Notes: a model not told the origin generated them from the letters alone. 64,000 bases of DNA from CAVWNR01 sp963756525 (GCA_963756525.1 CAVWNR010000004.1:124001-188000); one strand, 5' to 3'. Positions 39,979 to 49,251 are shown, counted from the stretch's first letter. A program made the numbers and translations.

Positions 39979-41274
39979 GCGGCAAACGACGAACGGCGGC
40001 GGCTCGCCGCGGTGCGCCGCTACGACATCCTCGACACGCCGCCGGACGGCGCCTTCGACCGGGTCGCGGCGATCGCGGCGCGTACCTTCGGGGTGCCGAT
40101 CGCGACGGTGACCATCGTCGACGAGGACCGGATCTGGTTAAAGGCCCAGCAGGGCCTGCACGGTGGCGCCCGAGAACTGCCGCGCGAACCCGGGTTGTGC
40201 GCTTCGGCGATCCTGTCCGACCAGCCGTACCTGGTCACCGACGCCTTGCAAGATCGCCGCACGGCAACCAACTCGCTGGTCCGCGGTGAGCTGGGCCTGC
40301 GGTTCTACGCGGCCGCCCCGATCGTCACGCCCGACGGCTACCGGCTGGGCACGGTCAACGTCATCGACACCGCCCCGCGGCAGGCCGACGACGCGCAACT
40401 CACGACGCTGCGTGATCTGGCGTCGGTGGTGATGGAGGAGCTGGAGACGAGGCTCGCCGCGATGCGTGCGGTCACCACCGAGCGGGACCTGCGCCGCGCG
40501 GTCGAGCAGGAGCGGGCCCACCTGGTCAGTGTCAACCAGGTGCTGCGCGCAACGCTGCTGCCGCCCGAACTGCCAGAGGTGCCGGGCCTGCAGGTGAGCG
40601 CCTACTACCACGCCGCGTCCCCGGACGCGGTCGGCGGCGACTTCTACGACCTGTTCCCACTCGACCGCGACCGCTGGGGCATGTTCATCGGCGACGTGTG
40701 CGGCAAGGGCCCGCAGGCCGCCGCGGTGACCTCGATGGCCCGATACTCGCTTCGCTCGGCAGCGGTGTACGCCGGCGACCCGATCACCGTCCTGACCAGG
40801 CTGAACACGTTGCTGCTGCGCGCCCAGCCCCACGACGACCACCGGTTCTGCACGGTGTTGTTCGGGCTGCTCACCGTCGAGGCGGCCGGCGCGACACTCA
40901 CCGTCGCGGGCGGCGGCCACCCACCGCCGGTGCTGATCCGCGCGGACGGCACCACCGAGCTGCTCACCCTGCGCGGCGGGCAACTGCTCGGCGTCCTGCC
41001 CGACGCCAAGGTGACCAGCACCACCGCACACCTGTCACCGGGTGACGCGCTGCTGCTCTACACCGACGGGCTCACCGAGGCTCGCACCACGGCCGGTGCG
41101 ATGTTCAGCGAACTCGGCCTGCTGGAGGCCGCCCGCCGTCTCGCCGGCCGTCCAGCGCCCGAGATCATCGCCGCGTTGCGCGATCTGCTGCGCGGGTTCG
41201 GTCCGGGGCTGGCCGACGACACGGCGCTGCTGGCTCTCACCGTGGATCGCCCGCAGGCCCCCCCGGAGACCTAA
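39949..41274 (+). CDS. GAF-domain PP2C-type (SpoIIE/RsbU) phosphatase
   Basis: The 441-residue protein has an N-terminal GAF domain at about 20-165 (RRYDILDTPPDGAFDRVAAI, PREPGLCASAIL, GLRFYAAAPIVTPDGYRLGT). A coiled linker (LRRAVEQERAHLVSVNQVLR) and a SpoIIE-type phosphatase from about 205 follow: LLPPELPEVPGLQVSAYYHA, DAVGGDFYDLF, MFIGDVCGKGPQAA, GGGHPPPVLI, LLLYTDGLTEAR and DDTALLAL. All metal-binding Asp residues are present. Such enzymes dephosphorylate anti-anti-sigma factors on a signal sensed by GAF. No SpoIIAA-like partner lies in the window. Start at 39949 or 39967 because of the tandem repeat. Confidence 0.9.
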   Translation: MPTTDRMPTTAANDERRRLAAVRRYDILDTPPDGAFDRVAAIAARTFGVPIATVTIVDEDRIWLKAQQGLHGGARELPREPGLCASAILSDQPYLVTDALQDRRTATNSLVRGELGLRFYAAAPIVTPDGYRLGTVNVIDTAPRQADDAQLTTLRDLASVVMEELETRLAAMRAVTTERDLRRAVEQERAHLVSVNQVLRATLLPPELPEVPGLQVSAYYHAASPDAVGGDFYDLFPLDRDRWGMFIGDVCGKGPQAAAVTSMARYSLRSAAVYAGDPITVLTRLNTLLLRAQPHDDHRFCTVLFGLLTVEAAGATLTVAGGGHPPPVLIRADGTTELLTLRGGQLLGVLPDAKVTSTTAHLSPGDALLLYTDGLTEARTTAGAMFSELGLLEAARRLAGRPAPEIIAALRDLLRGFGPGLADDTALLALTVDRPQAPPET

Positions 41275-41283
41275 GGAGGATCA

Positions 41284-42219
41284 GTGCAGCAGACACCGAC
41301 GCAGCGCCCGGCGGAGCCGCCCTCGGGGACGCAGTTGGAGATTCGCTGCGGTGAGCAGCAGGCCACCGTGGTCGAGGTCGGCGGCGGGCTACGCGAGTAC
41401 CGCTATGCCGGCGACGACCTGCTCGACGGCTATCCGCTCGATCAGCGCTGCACCGGTGCGCGTGGTCTGCCGTTGATCCCGTGGCCGAACCGCATCGCCG
41501 ACGGCGCGTACACCTTCGACGGCGTCGACTACCAGGTCGCCCTCACCGAGCCGGAAATGCACAACGCCATCCACGGCTTCCTGCGCTGGCGCAACTGGAC
41601 GTGCCGTGAGCAGGGCACCGACCGGGTGGTCATGGGCACCGTGCTGCACCCGCTGATGGGCTACCCGTTCACTCTGGACGTGGCGGTCGAGTACCGGCTC
41701 GACGAGGACGGGCTGACCGTGCGCAGCACGGCGACCAACCTCGGTGATCAGCCCTGCCCGTACGGCGCCGGCCAGCACCCGTACCTGTTCGTCGGTACCG
41801 ACCTGATCGACGCGTGCACACTGGAACTCGACGCCGCCCGGTGGCTTCCCACCGACGAGCGGGGCCTGCCTACCGGCGAGGCCGCGGTCGACGGTTCCGA
41901 CTACGACTTCCGCGGCGGGCGGGCGATCGGCGAGCAGGACATCGATTACACCTTCACCGACCTGCCCCGCGACGCCGACGGCCTGGCCTGGGTCCGGCTC
42001 ACCGCACCCGGCGGGCGGCGGGTCTCGGTCTGGGTCGAGCCGAGCTACCCGTTCGTCGAGATCTACACCTCGCACACCCAGCCGGCACCGCATTGGCGCC
42101 GCGGCCTCGGCGTCGAGCCGATGACCTGCGCGCCGAACGCCTTCCGCACCGGCGTGGGCCTGATCCGCCTCGAGCCCGGGCAATCGGCGTCGGCCGGTTG
42201 GGGAATCCGGCCGGGGTGA
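41284..42219 (+). CDS. Aldose 1-epimerase family protein
   Basis: The product has 311 residues of the galactose mutarotase fold. VVEVGGGLREYRYAGDDLLD opens it. LIPWPNRIADGAYTFDG carries the conserved NRI; EMHNAIHGFLRWRNW holds the first catalytic His; PYGAGQHPYLFV holds the second His. A Glu near the end (VWVEPSYPFVEIYTSHT, then GVEPMTCAPNAF) is the general base candidate. It interconverts sugar anomers in the cytoplasm. It may serve the galactose enzymes at 52-57 kb, though not linked to them. AGGAGG at the start is strong. Confidence 0.85.
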   Translation: MQQTPTQRPAEPPSGTQLEIRCGEQQATVVEVGGGLREYRYAGDDLLDGYPLDQRCTGARGLPLIPWPNRIADGAYTFDGVDYQVALTEPEMHNAIHGFLRWRNWTCREQGTDRVVMGTVLHPLMGYPFTLDVAVEYRLDEDGLTVRSTATNLGDQPCPYGAGQHPYLFVGTDLIDACTLELDAARWLPTDERGLPTGEAAVDGSDYDFRGGRAIGEQDIDYTFTDLPRDADGLAWVRLTAPGGRRVSVWVEPSYPFVEIYTSHTQPAPHWRRGLGVEPMTCAPNAFRTGVGLIRLEPGQSASAGWGIRPG

Positions 42220-42328
42220 TCCGCACGACGCCGCGGGCGCCTAACGGTGACCGGCGCGCCGCGGCGCAGCTGCCCCCCGCCGTCCCGCGGCGGGCCGCGC
42301 CGGGCGGCCGGGCCAAGGACGTGCGGTG

Positions 42329-43915
42329 ATGGGCGGAATCGGCTCTCCGACGATGCGTTGGGTGCGGCGCTGGTTTCGCCGCGGCGTCGAGGACAAGCTC
42401 GCCGCGGCGACCGGCGGTCGGGCCCGGCTGCGGGTCATCGTCTTGCTGGCCGGCGTCTTGTCGCTGACCAGCGCCGACCAGGCGACGGTCGGCGCCCTGG
42501 CCACCGAGCTGGAATCCGCCCTGCACGTCGGCAACACCGCCATCGGCCTGCTGGTCACCGTCTCCAGCGCGGTCGGCGTGCTGACCACCCTGTCGTTCGG
42601 GCGGCTCGCCGACCGGGTCAACCGGGTGAACCTGCTGACCGTCAGCATCCTGTTCTGGTGCGCCGCGATGGTCGCGAGCGGAGCCGCGCAGTCCTACCTC
42701 ATGCTGCTGCTGTCCCGCCTGGCCCTCGGTGCGGTCGTCGCCGCGGCCGGCCCGGTGATCGCGTCGCTGACCGGCGACCTGTTCGCCGCCGCCGAACGCG
42801 GCAAGATCTACGGGTTCATCCTGGCCGGTGAGCTGGTCGGCGGCGGTTTCGGGCTGCTGATCTCCGGCGACCTCGGCGCCGCGACGAGCTGGCGCGTGTC
42901 GTTTCTGCTGCTCGCCGTCATCGGTCTGGGCCTGGCCTGGGCGGTGCACACGCTGCTGCCCGAACCGGCACGCGGCGGGCAGAGCCAGCTGCCGGTCGGC
43001 GCCACCCGGATCCCGTCGGCCGACGACGTCGAGCAGGCCGACGGACCACGCATCGACGCGGACGACAACCGCGGGCACGAGCCAGAAGCCACCGAGGACC
43101 AGCCCCGATCCGAGACCGGCCTGAAGAAGGAAGTGCAACGGGCGCAGATCACCCCGCACGAGGAGTTGGTGCTCGACCAGGACCCGACCGGCCGGTCGCT
43201 GTGGTGGGCGGTGCGCTACGTGCTGACCATCCGCACCAACCTGGTGCTGATCATCGCATCGTCGCTGGGCTACTTCTTCTTCGCTGGCCTGCGTACCTTC
43301 GCCATCGAGTTCGCCAAAGCCCGGTACGGGCTCGATCAGGGGCTGGCCAGCATTGTGCTAGTCCTAATCGGAGCCGGGTCCCTGATCGGCATCCTGATCA
43401 GCGGGCGGCTCAGCGACGCCCTCATCGCCCGTCACCACATCACCGTGCGCCCGCTGGTCGCCGGCGTCTCGTTCCTGCTCGCTGCGACCCTGTTCATCCC
43501 CGGCCTGCTCACCGCGTCGGCGTTGATCGCGGTGCCGCTGTTCTTCCTCGCCGCGGCCGGTGTCGGCGGCTCCAACCCACCGCTGGACGCGGCCCGGCTC
43601 GACATCATGCCGTCCCGGCTGTGGGGCCGCGCCGAGGCGGTCCGTACCGTGCTGCGCACCGCCCTGGAGGCCTCCGCGCCGCTGCTGTTCGGATTCCTCT
43701 CCACTGTGCTCGGCGGCCGCGGCGGCGGCTTCGGTCATCCCACCGGCGCGCAACCACACGGCGGGCTCGGACTGGACCGCAGCTTCCTGCTCATGCTGGT
43801 GCCACTGTTCGCCGCTTGCGCGTTGCTGCTGCTCGTCGCCCGGCGCACCTACCCCGGCGACGTCGCCACCGCCATCGCCTCAGAACAACGCATCCAAGAC
43901 GCCGCCCGAAGCTGA
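42329..43915 (+). CDS. MFS transporter with long hydrophilic central loop
   Basis: This is a 528-residue major facilitator with about twelve helices. LVTVSSAVGVLTTLSFGRLA then DRVNR is motif A. Between helices 6 and 7 it carries a highly charged stretch of about 80 residues (SADDVEQADGPRIDADDNRG, EATEDQPRSETGLKKEVQRA), longer than usual. Helices resume with YVLTIRTNLVLIIASSLGYF. A second motif A-like GRLSDALIARHH is in the second half. The substrate is unknown. It follows the aldose epimerase by 109 bp on the same strand, so sugar uptake is possible. GTG at 42326 is an alternative start. Confidence 0.8.
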   Translation: MGGIGSPTMRWVRRWFRRGVEDKLAAATGGRARLRVIVLLAGVLSLTSADQATVGALATELESALHVGNTAIGLLVTVSSAVGVLTTLSFGRLADRVNRVNLLTVSILFWCAAMVASGAAQSYLMLLLSRLALGAVVAAAGPVIASLTGDLFAAAERGKIYGFILAGELVGGGFGLLISGDLGAATSWRVSFLLLAVIGLGLAWAVHTLLPEPARGGQSQLPVGATRIPSADDVEQADGPRIDADDNRGHEPEATEDQPRSETGLKKEVQRAQITPHEELVLDQDPTGRSLWWAVRYVLTIRTNLVLIIASSLGYFFFAGLRTFAIEFAKARYGLDQGLASIVLVLIGAGSLIGILISGRLSDALIARHHITVRPLVAGVSFLLAATLFIPGLLTASALIAVPLFFLAAAGVGGSNPPLDAARLDIMPSRLWGRAEAVRTVLRTALEASAPLLFGFLSTVLGGRGGGFGHPTGAQPHGGLGLDRSFLLMLVPLFAACALLLLVARRTYPGDVATAIASEQRIQDAARS

Positions 43916-44076
43916 GGTCACCGCGCTGGTGGCCGCACCGGCGACTTTGTCGGGTCGATAGGTGGGTCTCGTGCGCTGACGGAGGTTGGTGATCGAGCGG
44001 ACTATGGTGAAGGACCATCGTGCGCTCTTCGGAACACCGGCGGGTCTGCCCAGACGGCGCCGGAAAGGAGGGAAGT

Positions 44077-44163
44077 ATGCGCCGTCCAATTGCCGGCCTG
44101 CGGTCGCTCGCTGTCGTCGCGGGATCGACAGTCCCCGCTCGGGAGGGCAGCGAGTGTGATTAG
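44077..44163 (+). CDS. Possible leader peptide or truncated secreted protein start
   Basis: AAAGGAGGG stands six bases before an ATG, the strongest ribosome-binding site in this stretch. The reading is only 28 codons: MRRPIAGLRSLAVVAGSTVP then AREGSECD. It looks like the basic and hydrophobic parts of a signal peptide cut short by a stop. It could be a regulatory leader, or the stump of a lost gene. The rest of the 500-bp stretch 43916-44414 shows nothing else convincing. Confidence 0.35.
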   Translation: MRRPIAGLRSLAVVAGSTVPAREGSECD

Positions 44164-44414
44164 TCCCGCGGAACGACCCGGCGCCTGGTTTCGCCAGCAT
44201 CTGCCGACGGGTATATCGCTGTCACAGGCGTAGGGACCGACGGGATCGTACGGGCGCCCTTGATGTAGTGCTGTTTCGCCGGCGGTCGAACGCTGCCCGG
44301 GTACCGAAAACGACTGGTGCTGGCGAAGTACAGACGGCAGAAGGCGGAGATGCGCTACCAATTTACGCCCGGAGCGAATTCGCGGCGGCAATCGCAACTG
44401 CCGAGGTGGCGGCC

Positions 44415-45713
44415 GTGAGCATCGCCGGTGCGCCGAGCGTGCTGGTGTCGGCTCGGTGGCGACGGCTGATCCCGCTGGCGTTCGTCACCTATACCTTCGC
44501 CTACCTGGATCGGTCGAATTACTCCCTCGGCGCGGCTGGTGGCCTCAAGCATGCGCTGGGTATCACGTCGGCGCAGACCGGCTTGCTGGGTGGCTTGTTC
44601 TTCATCGGCTATTTCGTGTTCCAGGTGCCGGCGGCGAGCTTCGCCGAGCGGCGCAGCGTGAAGAAGCTGATGTTCTGGTCGCTGGTTCTGTGGGGAATCT
44701 TCGCGGCGCTGCAAGGTGTGATTCCGTGGTTCTGGTTGCTGCTGGTGGACCGATTTCTGCTCGGGGTGGTAGAGGCCGCGGTCATTCCCGCGATGCTCGT
44801 CTTTCTCACCCACTGGTTCAGCGCCGCCGAACGAGGCCGCGCAGACACATTTCTGATTCTGGGGAACCCGGTGACGCTGCTGTGGATGTCAGTGGTGTCA
44901 GGGTACCTGATCGCAGCGACGAGTTGGCGCTGGATGTTCATCATCGAGGGCCTGCCCGCGATCGCGTGGGCGTTCGTCTTTCGGGCGGTGGCCGACGATC
45001 GGCCCGGTGATGCAGCCTGGCTGGATCCGGGCGAGCGCGCGGAGCTGGAATCGCGGCTCGCGGATGAGCAGGCGGCGTTGCCGAAGGTGGGCGGCTACCG
45101 CGCGCTGTTCACCTCCCGCAACGTCGTCGTGCTCGCGATCCAGTACATGCTGTGGAGCATCGGCGTATACGGGTTCGTGTTCTGGCTGCCGACCATCATC
45201 AAGGCCGGATCGGGGCGTGGCATCGGCACCACCGGAGCGCTGTCCGCGGTCCCGTACGCGCTGGCGGTCATCCTGATGATCGCCGCGTCGACCGCGTCGG
45301 ACCGCACCCGGCGGCGGCGGGTCTACGTGTGGCCGTTCCTGCTGGTCGCGACGGGCGCGTTCTACGCCTCCTACCTGCTCGGTCCGGGCAACTTCGCGGT
45401 CTCTTTCGCGCTCCTGATCATCGCCGGCGGGGCGATGTACGCCCCGTACGGACCGTACTTCGCGTTCATTCCCGAGTTCCTGCCCGCGGAGTCGGCCGGC
45501 CCGGCCATCGGCGCGATCAACGCCTTCGGTGGCCTCGGCGGGTTCGTCGGCGCCTACGTCGTCGGCGCGTTAGGCGGGGGCACCAAGTCCGGCGCCGCGT
45601 TCGTGTTCCTGGCCGGGTGCCTGCTCGTCTCCGCACTGTTGATGTTCTTCGTTCATCGCCCGGCGAGCACCGAGGACACCGAGGCAGGTACGGTCACCGC
45701 GGATGCCGCGTAA
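44415..45713 (+). CDS. MFS transporter, anion:cation symporter (ACS) type
   Basis: This 432-residue permease has twelve helices. The ACS family markers are seen: RLIPLAFVTYTFAYLDRSNY then SLGA near the start, FFIGYFVFQVPAASFAERRS, DRFLLGVVEAAVIPAMLVFL, and THWFSAAERGRADTFLILGN. Relatives import hexonates, tartrate or other organic anions with protons. The GTG at 44415 is preferred over an upstream ATG at 44268 because GAGGTGG precedes it and the 49 extra residues are unlike any family start. A sugar-acid substrate would suit the nearby gluconate-dehydrogenase-like genes, but that is inference. Confidence 0.85.
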   Translation: MSIAGAPSVLVSARWRRLIPLAFVTYTFAYLDRSNYSLGAAGGLKHALGITSAQTGLLGGLFFIGYFVFQVPAASFAERRSVKKLMFWSLVLWGIFAALQGVIPWFWLLLVDRFLLGVVEAAVIPAMLVFLTHWFSAAERGRADTFLILGNPVTLLWMSVVSGYLIAATSWRWMFIIEGLPAIAWAFVFRAVADDRPGDAAWLDPGERAELESRLADEQAALPKVGGYRALFTSRNVVVLAIQYMLWSIGVYGFVFWLPTIIKAGSGRGIGTTGALSAVPYALAVILMIAASTASDRTRRRRVYVWPFLLVATGAFYASYLLGPGNFAVSFALLIIAGGAMYAPYGPYFAFIPEFLPAESAGPAIGAINAFGGLGGFVGAYVVGALGGGTKSGAAFVFLAGCLLVSALLMFFVHRPASTEDTEAGTVTADAA

Positions 45714-45740
45714 CGCCCAACCCGGTCGCGCTCAACCTCA

Positions 45741-47156
45741 TCAACGCCAGCTACGCCAGGACCACGCCACCGCGGCACCGGCGAGGCAGAGCCCGGCCGA
45801 GATCAGGTAGCAGGTGACGTAGCCGGCGCGGCTGGGCAACGTGGTGCCTTGCATGACGAGCGATGCCAGGATGATCGTGCTGACCTGGCCGCCGATCCCG
45901 CCGGCAAACCGGCGCACCGTACTGTTCACCGCCGACGACACCGCGGCGACGTCGGCGGAGACGCCGCGCGTGGTCACGTCACTGCTCGCCTGCAACGACA
46001 GCCCGGCGCCGGCCCCGAGGAGCGCGCATACTCCGGCGACGCCCCACCCGTCAGTTCGGACCAGGCAGAGCAGAGCGAGCGCGACCGCGACGAGCACCAG
46101 CCCGCACCCGAAGACAGCTCGCCCGCCGACCCTGGGGGCGAGCCACCCGGCGGACGGTGCCGCGACGGTCTGCGCGACGGCGAGGGGCAGCATGACCAAT
46201 CCGGTGACCGCCGCACTCGCGCCCAACCCGAACCCGCCATGCGCCGGCGGGTGCTGGGCGAACGTGGGGACGAGCAGGTAGCTGCTGAACAGCGCCCAGC
46301 CGAGCCCGATCGTGGCGAGGTTGACGATCGCAACACGCGGCTCCCGCAACACGTGCACGTCCACCAGCGGATCGGCGCGGGTCATCTCGATGCGTACCCA
46401 TCCGGCCGCGGTCAGCGCGGTGGCGGCGAGCAAGCAGCCGGTGATCGGCGAGCTCCAACCCAACGGCACGACGAGGGTCAACGCGACGAGCAGCCCGATC
46501 ACCGCGGCGGACAACACCGCCGTCCCGGGCAGGTCGAACGTCCCCGCCGCCCGTTCCCCGCTGACCGGGAGCGCGCGAGTGAGCAGGGTGCCCGCCGCGA
46601 CCACCACGGCGCCGGCACCGAAGATCCATCGCCAGGACGCGTACTGCGCCAGCAGCCCACCGCCCAGAAAGCCGACGGCCGTGCCGACGCCGAACGCGCT
46701 GACCAGCACGGCGATCCCGGCACCGACGCGCTCGCGGGGAAGGTGCTCGCGTGCGATGGCCAGGCAGAGCGGGTACACCGACCCGCCGACACCTTGAACG
46801 GCGCGGCACAGCAGCAGCACCGCGATGGTCGGGGCGAAGGCCGCTCCCACCGACCCCGCCACGAACACGCCGAGGCCGGCGAAGAGCATGCGCCGCCGTC
46901 CGTGCAGGTCGGCCAGGCGCCCCATCGCCGGAGTGGCGACCGTCGCGACGATCAAGTAGACCGTCACCAGCCACGCCGACCACTCCCTGGTCGCATGCAG
47001 CGAGCGCTGCACCGTCAACACCGCCGGCACGATGGCCGTCTGCTGGAAGGCGAAACCGACTACTGCCACAACGAGGATGACAAGCAGCCGGCGGCTCGCT
47101 GCCTGCGCCTCGCCGTCGCTGCCCGCTTGGTGCGCTGTTGCGCCGCGACTGCTCAC
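45741..47156 (-). CDS. MFS drug-efflux-type transporter (DHA2-like)
   Basis: This is a 471-residue permease with about fourteen helices, as in the DHA2 drug:proton antiporters. Motif A is GRLADLHGRRRMLFAG, motif B is LLLCRAVQGVGGSVYPLCLA, motif C is VLVSAFGVGTAVGFLGGGLL. It probably exports drugs or toxic metabolites. The gene is convergent with the ACS-type transporter and divergent, across 240 bp containing a perfect palindrome at 47285-47296, from the hydrolase gene at 47399. The start is GTG at 47156. Confidence 0.85.
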   Translation of the reverse strand: MSSRGATAHQAGSDGEAQAASRRLLVILVVAVVGFAFQQTAIVPAVLTVQRSLHATREWSAWLVTVYLIVATVATPAMGRLADLHGRRRMLFAGLGVFVAGSVGAAFAPTIAVLLLCRAVQGVGGSVYPLCLAIAREHLPRERVGAGIAVLVSAFGVGTAVGFLGGGLLAQYASWRWIFGAGAVVVAAGTLLTRALPVSGERAAGTFDLPGTAVLSAAVIGLLVALTLVVPLGWSSPITGCLLAATALTAAGWVRIEMTRADPLVDVHVLREPRVAIVNLATIGLGWALFSSYLLVPTFAQHPPAHGGFGLGASAAVTGLVMLPLAVAQTVAAPSAGWLAPRVGGRAVFGCGLVLVAVALALLCLVRTDGWGVAGVCALLGAGAGLSLQASSDVTTRGVSADVAAVSSAVNSTVRRFAGGIGGQVSTIILASLVMQGTTLPSRAGYVTCYLISAGLCLAGAAVAWSWRSWR

Positions 47157-47284
47157 CCGGGGTGCTCAGGCGCGGGTCAGGTTGGCCGCTTGGCGGCGAT
47201 GGGAAGATCACCCAAGCCGATGACGCCCAGCGCGGGCATCCCTGCCATGATCGACTACCCTCTCCTTTGCCGGGGGCCCCGCCG

Positions 47285-47296
47285 CGGGTATACCCG
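47285..47296. promoter_or_regulatory. Perfect 12-bp palindrome in a divergent promoter region
   Basis: CGGGTATACCCG is its own reverse complement. It lies between an efflux transporter (start 47156, leftward) and a hydrolase gene (start 47399, rightward), a place where a TetR- or MarR-type repressor often binds. No such regulator is encoded next to it. Confidence 0.35.
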
Positions 47297-47398
47297 GATG
47301 ACCCGAGCGAGAAGCGTGCGCTGCGGAGTTCGGACCGCCCCTGATTTCGGGTACTCCCTCTCGCAGAGCCCGGTCGTGACGAGGGAGCGAGCTGGACA

Positions 47399-48076
47399 GT
47401 GATAAGCGATGCCCGCACCGAGCCGGTGCGCATACCTGCCGGACCGGTGTCGCTCGACGGCGATCTCGCGGCGCCGTCGCAGACCGACGGGGTGGTGCTG
47501 TTCGCACACGGCAGCGGCAGCAGCCGGCACAGTCCACGCAACCGGTATGTCGCCGAAGCGCTCAACCAAGCGGGATTCGCCACGGTGCTGATGGATCTGC
47601 TCACGGCCGATGAGGACGAGGTCGACCGGCGCACCACGGAACTGCGCTTTGACATACCGCTGCTCGCGGGACGGCTCACGGCGGCGGCCGATTGGCTCAC
47701 CACCAGCGATCGTTGGGCTACCGTGCCGCTGTTCCTGTTCGGCGCGAGCACGGGTGCGGCAGCTGCGCTGATGTGCGCTGCCGCTCGGCCGGAAGCGGTC
47801 CGCGGCGTCGTCTCCCGAGGCGGCCGTCCCGACCTTGCCGGCGAGGTGTTGCACCGCCTGCGTGCACCGACGTTGTTGATCGTCGGCGGCCGTGACCCAA
47901 CCGTGCGGCGGCTCAACGAGCAGGCCGCAGATGCCATCGCCGCGGCGAGCTCTGAGGTCGATCTGGTGGTGATCCCCGGCGCGACACATTTGTTCGAGGA
48001 AGCCGGTACGCTCGAGGCGGTCATCCGGACCACCGTCGCCCGGCTGCGGGACTGGGTGAGGAGCGACCAGTCATGA
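47399..48076 (+). CDS. Dienelactone-hydrolase-like alpha/beta hydrolase
   Basis: The product has 225 residues of the alpha/beta hydrolase fold. VSLDGDLAAPSQTDGVVLFA then HGSGSSRHSPRNRYVAEALN is the oxyanion loop, LFLFGASTGAAAALMCAA contains the nucleophile elbow (Gly-Ala-Ser-Thr-Gly), LLIVGGRDPTV the acid Asp, and VVIPGATHLFEEAG the His. This subgroup is often fused or adjacent to phosphoribosyltransferase genes in actinobacteria; none is seen here. Its stop overlaps the MBL-fold gene by four bases. The substrate is unknown. Confidence 0.75.
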   Translation: MISDARTEPVRIPAGPVSLDGDLAAPSQTDGVVLFAHGSGSSRHSPRNRYVAEALNQAGFATVLMDLLTADEDEVDRRTTELRFDIPLLAGRLTAAADWLTTSDRWATVPLFLFGASTGAAAALMCAAARPEAVRGVVSRGGRPDLAGEVLHRLRAPTLLIVGGRDPTVRRLNEQAADAIAAASSEVDLVVIPGATHLFEEAGTLEAVIRTTVARLRDWVRSDQS

Positions 48077-48906
48077 GCGATGTCGGCAGACCCCATCCGG
48101 ACACCGGCTGCTCGCTGCTGTTCGTCGGCACCGCGACGATGCTGCTGCGGCTCGGGACGTTCACCGTACTCACGGACCCGAACTTCCTGCATCGTGGGCA
48201 ACGGGCCTACCTGGGGTACGGGCTCACCTCCGCGCGCCGTACCGAACCGGCGCTGCAGATCGGCGAGCTGCCTGCGCTCGATGCCGTTGTGTTGTCGCAC
48301 ATGCACGGCGACCACTGGGACCGGGTAGCGCGCCGCGGCTTGGACCGCGAACTGCGGATACTCACCACGCCGAAGGCGGCGCGGGCCCTACATCGGCAAG
48401 GGTTCGCCGAGGCTCTCGGGCTGACGACCTGGTCAAGCACCAGCCTGCGCCGAAACGGGCAGACGCTGGACGTCACGTCGCTGCCAGGCCGGCACGCCAC
48501 CGGCTGGGCCCAGCAGCTGCTGCCGCCGGTGATGGGCAGCCTGCTCGAGTTCCGCCCGACGGGCGGTCACGTCGCGCTGCGCACCTACATCACGGGGGAC
48601 ACGCTGTTCGTCGAGGATCTGCGCGACATCCCGCGCCGGTACCCGGCACTGGATGTCGCCGTGCTGCATCTCGGCGGGACCAAGCTACCCGGCGGCCTGC
48701 TGGTGACCATGGACGCCCGGCAGGGCACCGACCTGCTCGAACTGCTCTCGCCCCGCATCGCCGTACCGATACACAACGACGACTACGGCGTCTTCAAGTC
48801 ACCGCTCGCGAGATTCCGGGCGGAGGTCGAGCGGCGCGGGCTGACCGACCACGTGACCTACGTCCAGCCGGGTCAGACGATTGCGCTTCCGACGACGGAC
48901 GCCTGA
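48073..48906 (+). CDS. MBL-fold metallo-hydrolase (UlaG/YtnP-like)
   Basis: This 277-residue protein has the complete zinc motif H76-M-H78-G-D80-H81 in SHMHGDHWD. GTATMLLRLGTFTVLTDPNF is the first strand pair, ITGDTLFVEDLRDI carries the bridging Asp, and IAVPIHNDDYGVFKSPL the last His. The layout resembles the UlaG-like lactonase/beta-lactamase-fold group. It is coupled to the alpha/beta hydrolase gene by ATGA, so the two may act on the same compound. Repeat copy 2 begins 32 bp behind its end. Confidence 0.8.
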   Translation: MSDVGRPHPDTGCSLLFVGTATMLLRLGTFTVLTDPNFLHRGQRAYLGYGLTSARRTEPALQIGELPALDAVVLSHMHGDHWDRVARRGLDRELRILTTPKAARALHRQGFAEALGLTTWSSTSLRRNGQTLDVTSLPGRHATGWAQQLLPPVMGSLLEFRPTGGHVALRTYITGDTLFVEDLRDIPRRYPALDVAVLHLGGTKLPGGLLVTMDARQGTDLLELLSPRIAVPIHNDDYGVFKSPLARFRAEVERRGLTDHVTYVQPGQTIALPTTDA

Positions 48907-48937
48907 TCCGCCTCCCGTTCCACCCCTCCCCAAATTG

Positions 48938-48984
48938 TTGATGTTGGAGCAGTGGTCGAATATCCGCCACAAGTCCAACATCAA
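48938..48984. repeat. 47-bp palindromic repeat, copy 2
   Basis: The outer arms are TTGATGTTGGA and TCCAACATCAA. The inner region reads GTGGTCGAATAT then CCGCCAC, which matches the reverse complement of copy 3 better than copy 3 itself, so this copy lies in the opposite orientation. It sits between the convergent MBL gene end (48906) and anti-sigma gene end (49009). Confidence 0.9.
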
Positions 48985-49008
48985 CAGCGGACGAACCAAT
49001 CACCAACC

Positions 49009-49251
49009 CTAGTCCGACTGACCAGGAGGTGGCTGCTCGTGACCTTGCACCGCAGCGAGGAGCGCTTCGAGATCTTCGGCGCACGGCCCGCATGCCCGCA
49101 GATGAGCGGCCACCTCCGGATACCGCGTGGCCGCATCGGCGTTCGTAGCCAGCAGGTCGGCATAGACGTGCAGCAGATCCAGTGCGCGTTCGCAACCGAG
49201 GTCCTGCGGATCGACGCTCAGGAATCGGTCGAGGCGTTCCAGTCCGGTCAT
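49009..49251 (-). CDS. Zinc-finger anti-sigma factor-like protein
   Basis: The protein has 80 residues. Cys20 and H50-x3-C54-x2-C57 (AAHLRACGPCAED) give the ZAS/zf-HC2 zinc site of anti-sigma factors. It has no membrane helix, so it would be a small cytoplasmic regulator, perhaps redox-sensitive through the zinc cysteines. The ATGA overlap with the sigma gene upstream supports the pairing. Confidence 0.75.
   Translation of the reverse strand: MTGLERLDRFLSVDPQDLGCERALDLLHVYADLLATNADAATRYPEVAAHLRACGPCAEDLEALLAAVQGHEQPPPGQSD

Noticed and set aside
45849..48315. Long frames on both strands across the DHA2-like transporter and the hydrolase region
   Set aside because: These are off-frame mirrors. 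The transporter motifs A, B and C lie in the minus frame ending at 45741.
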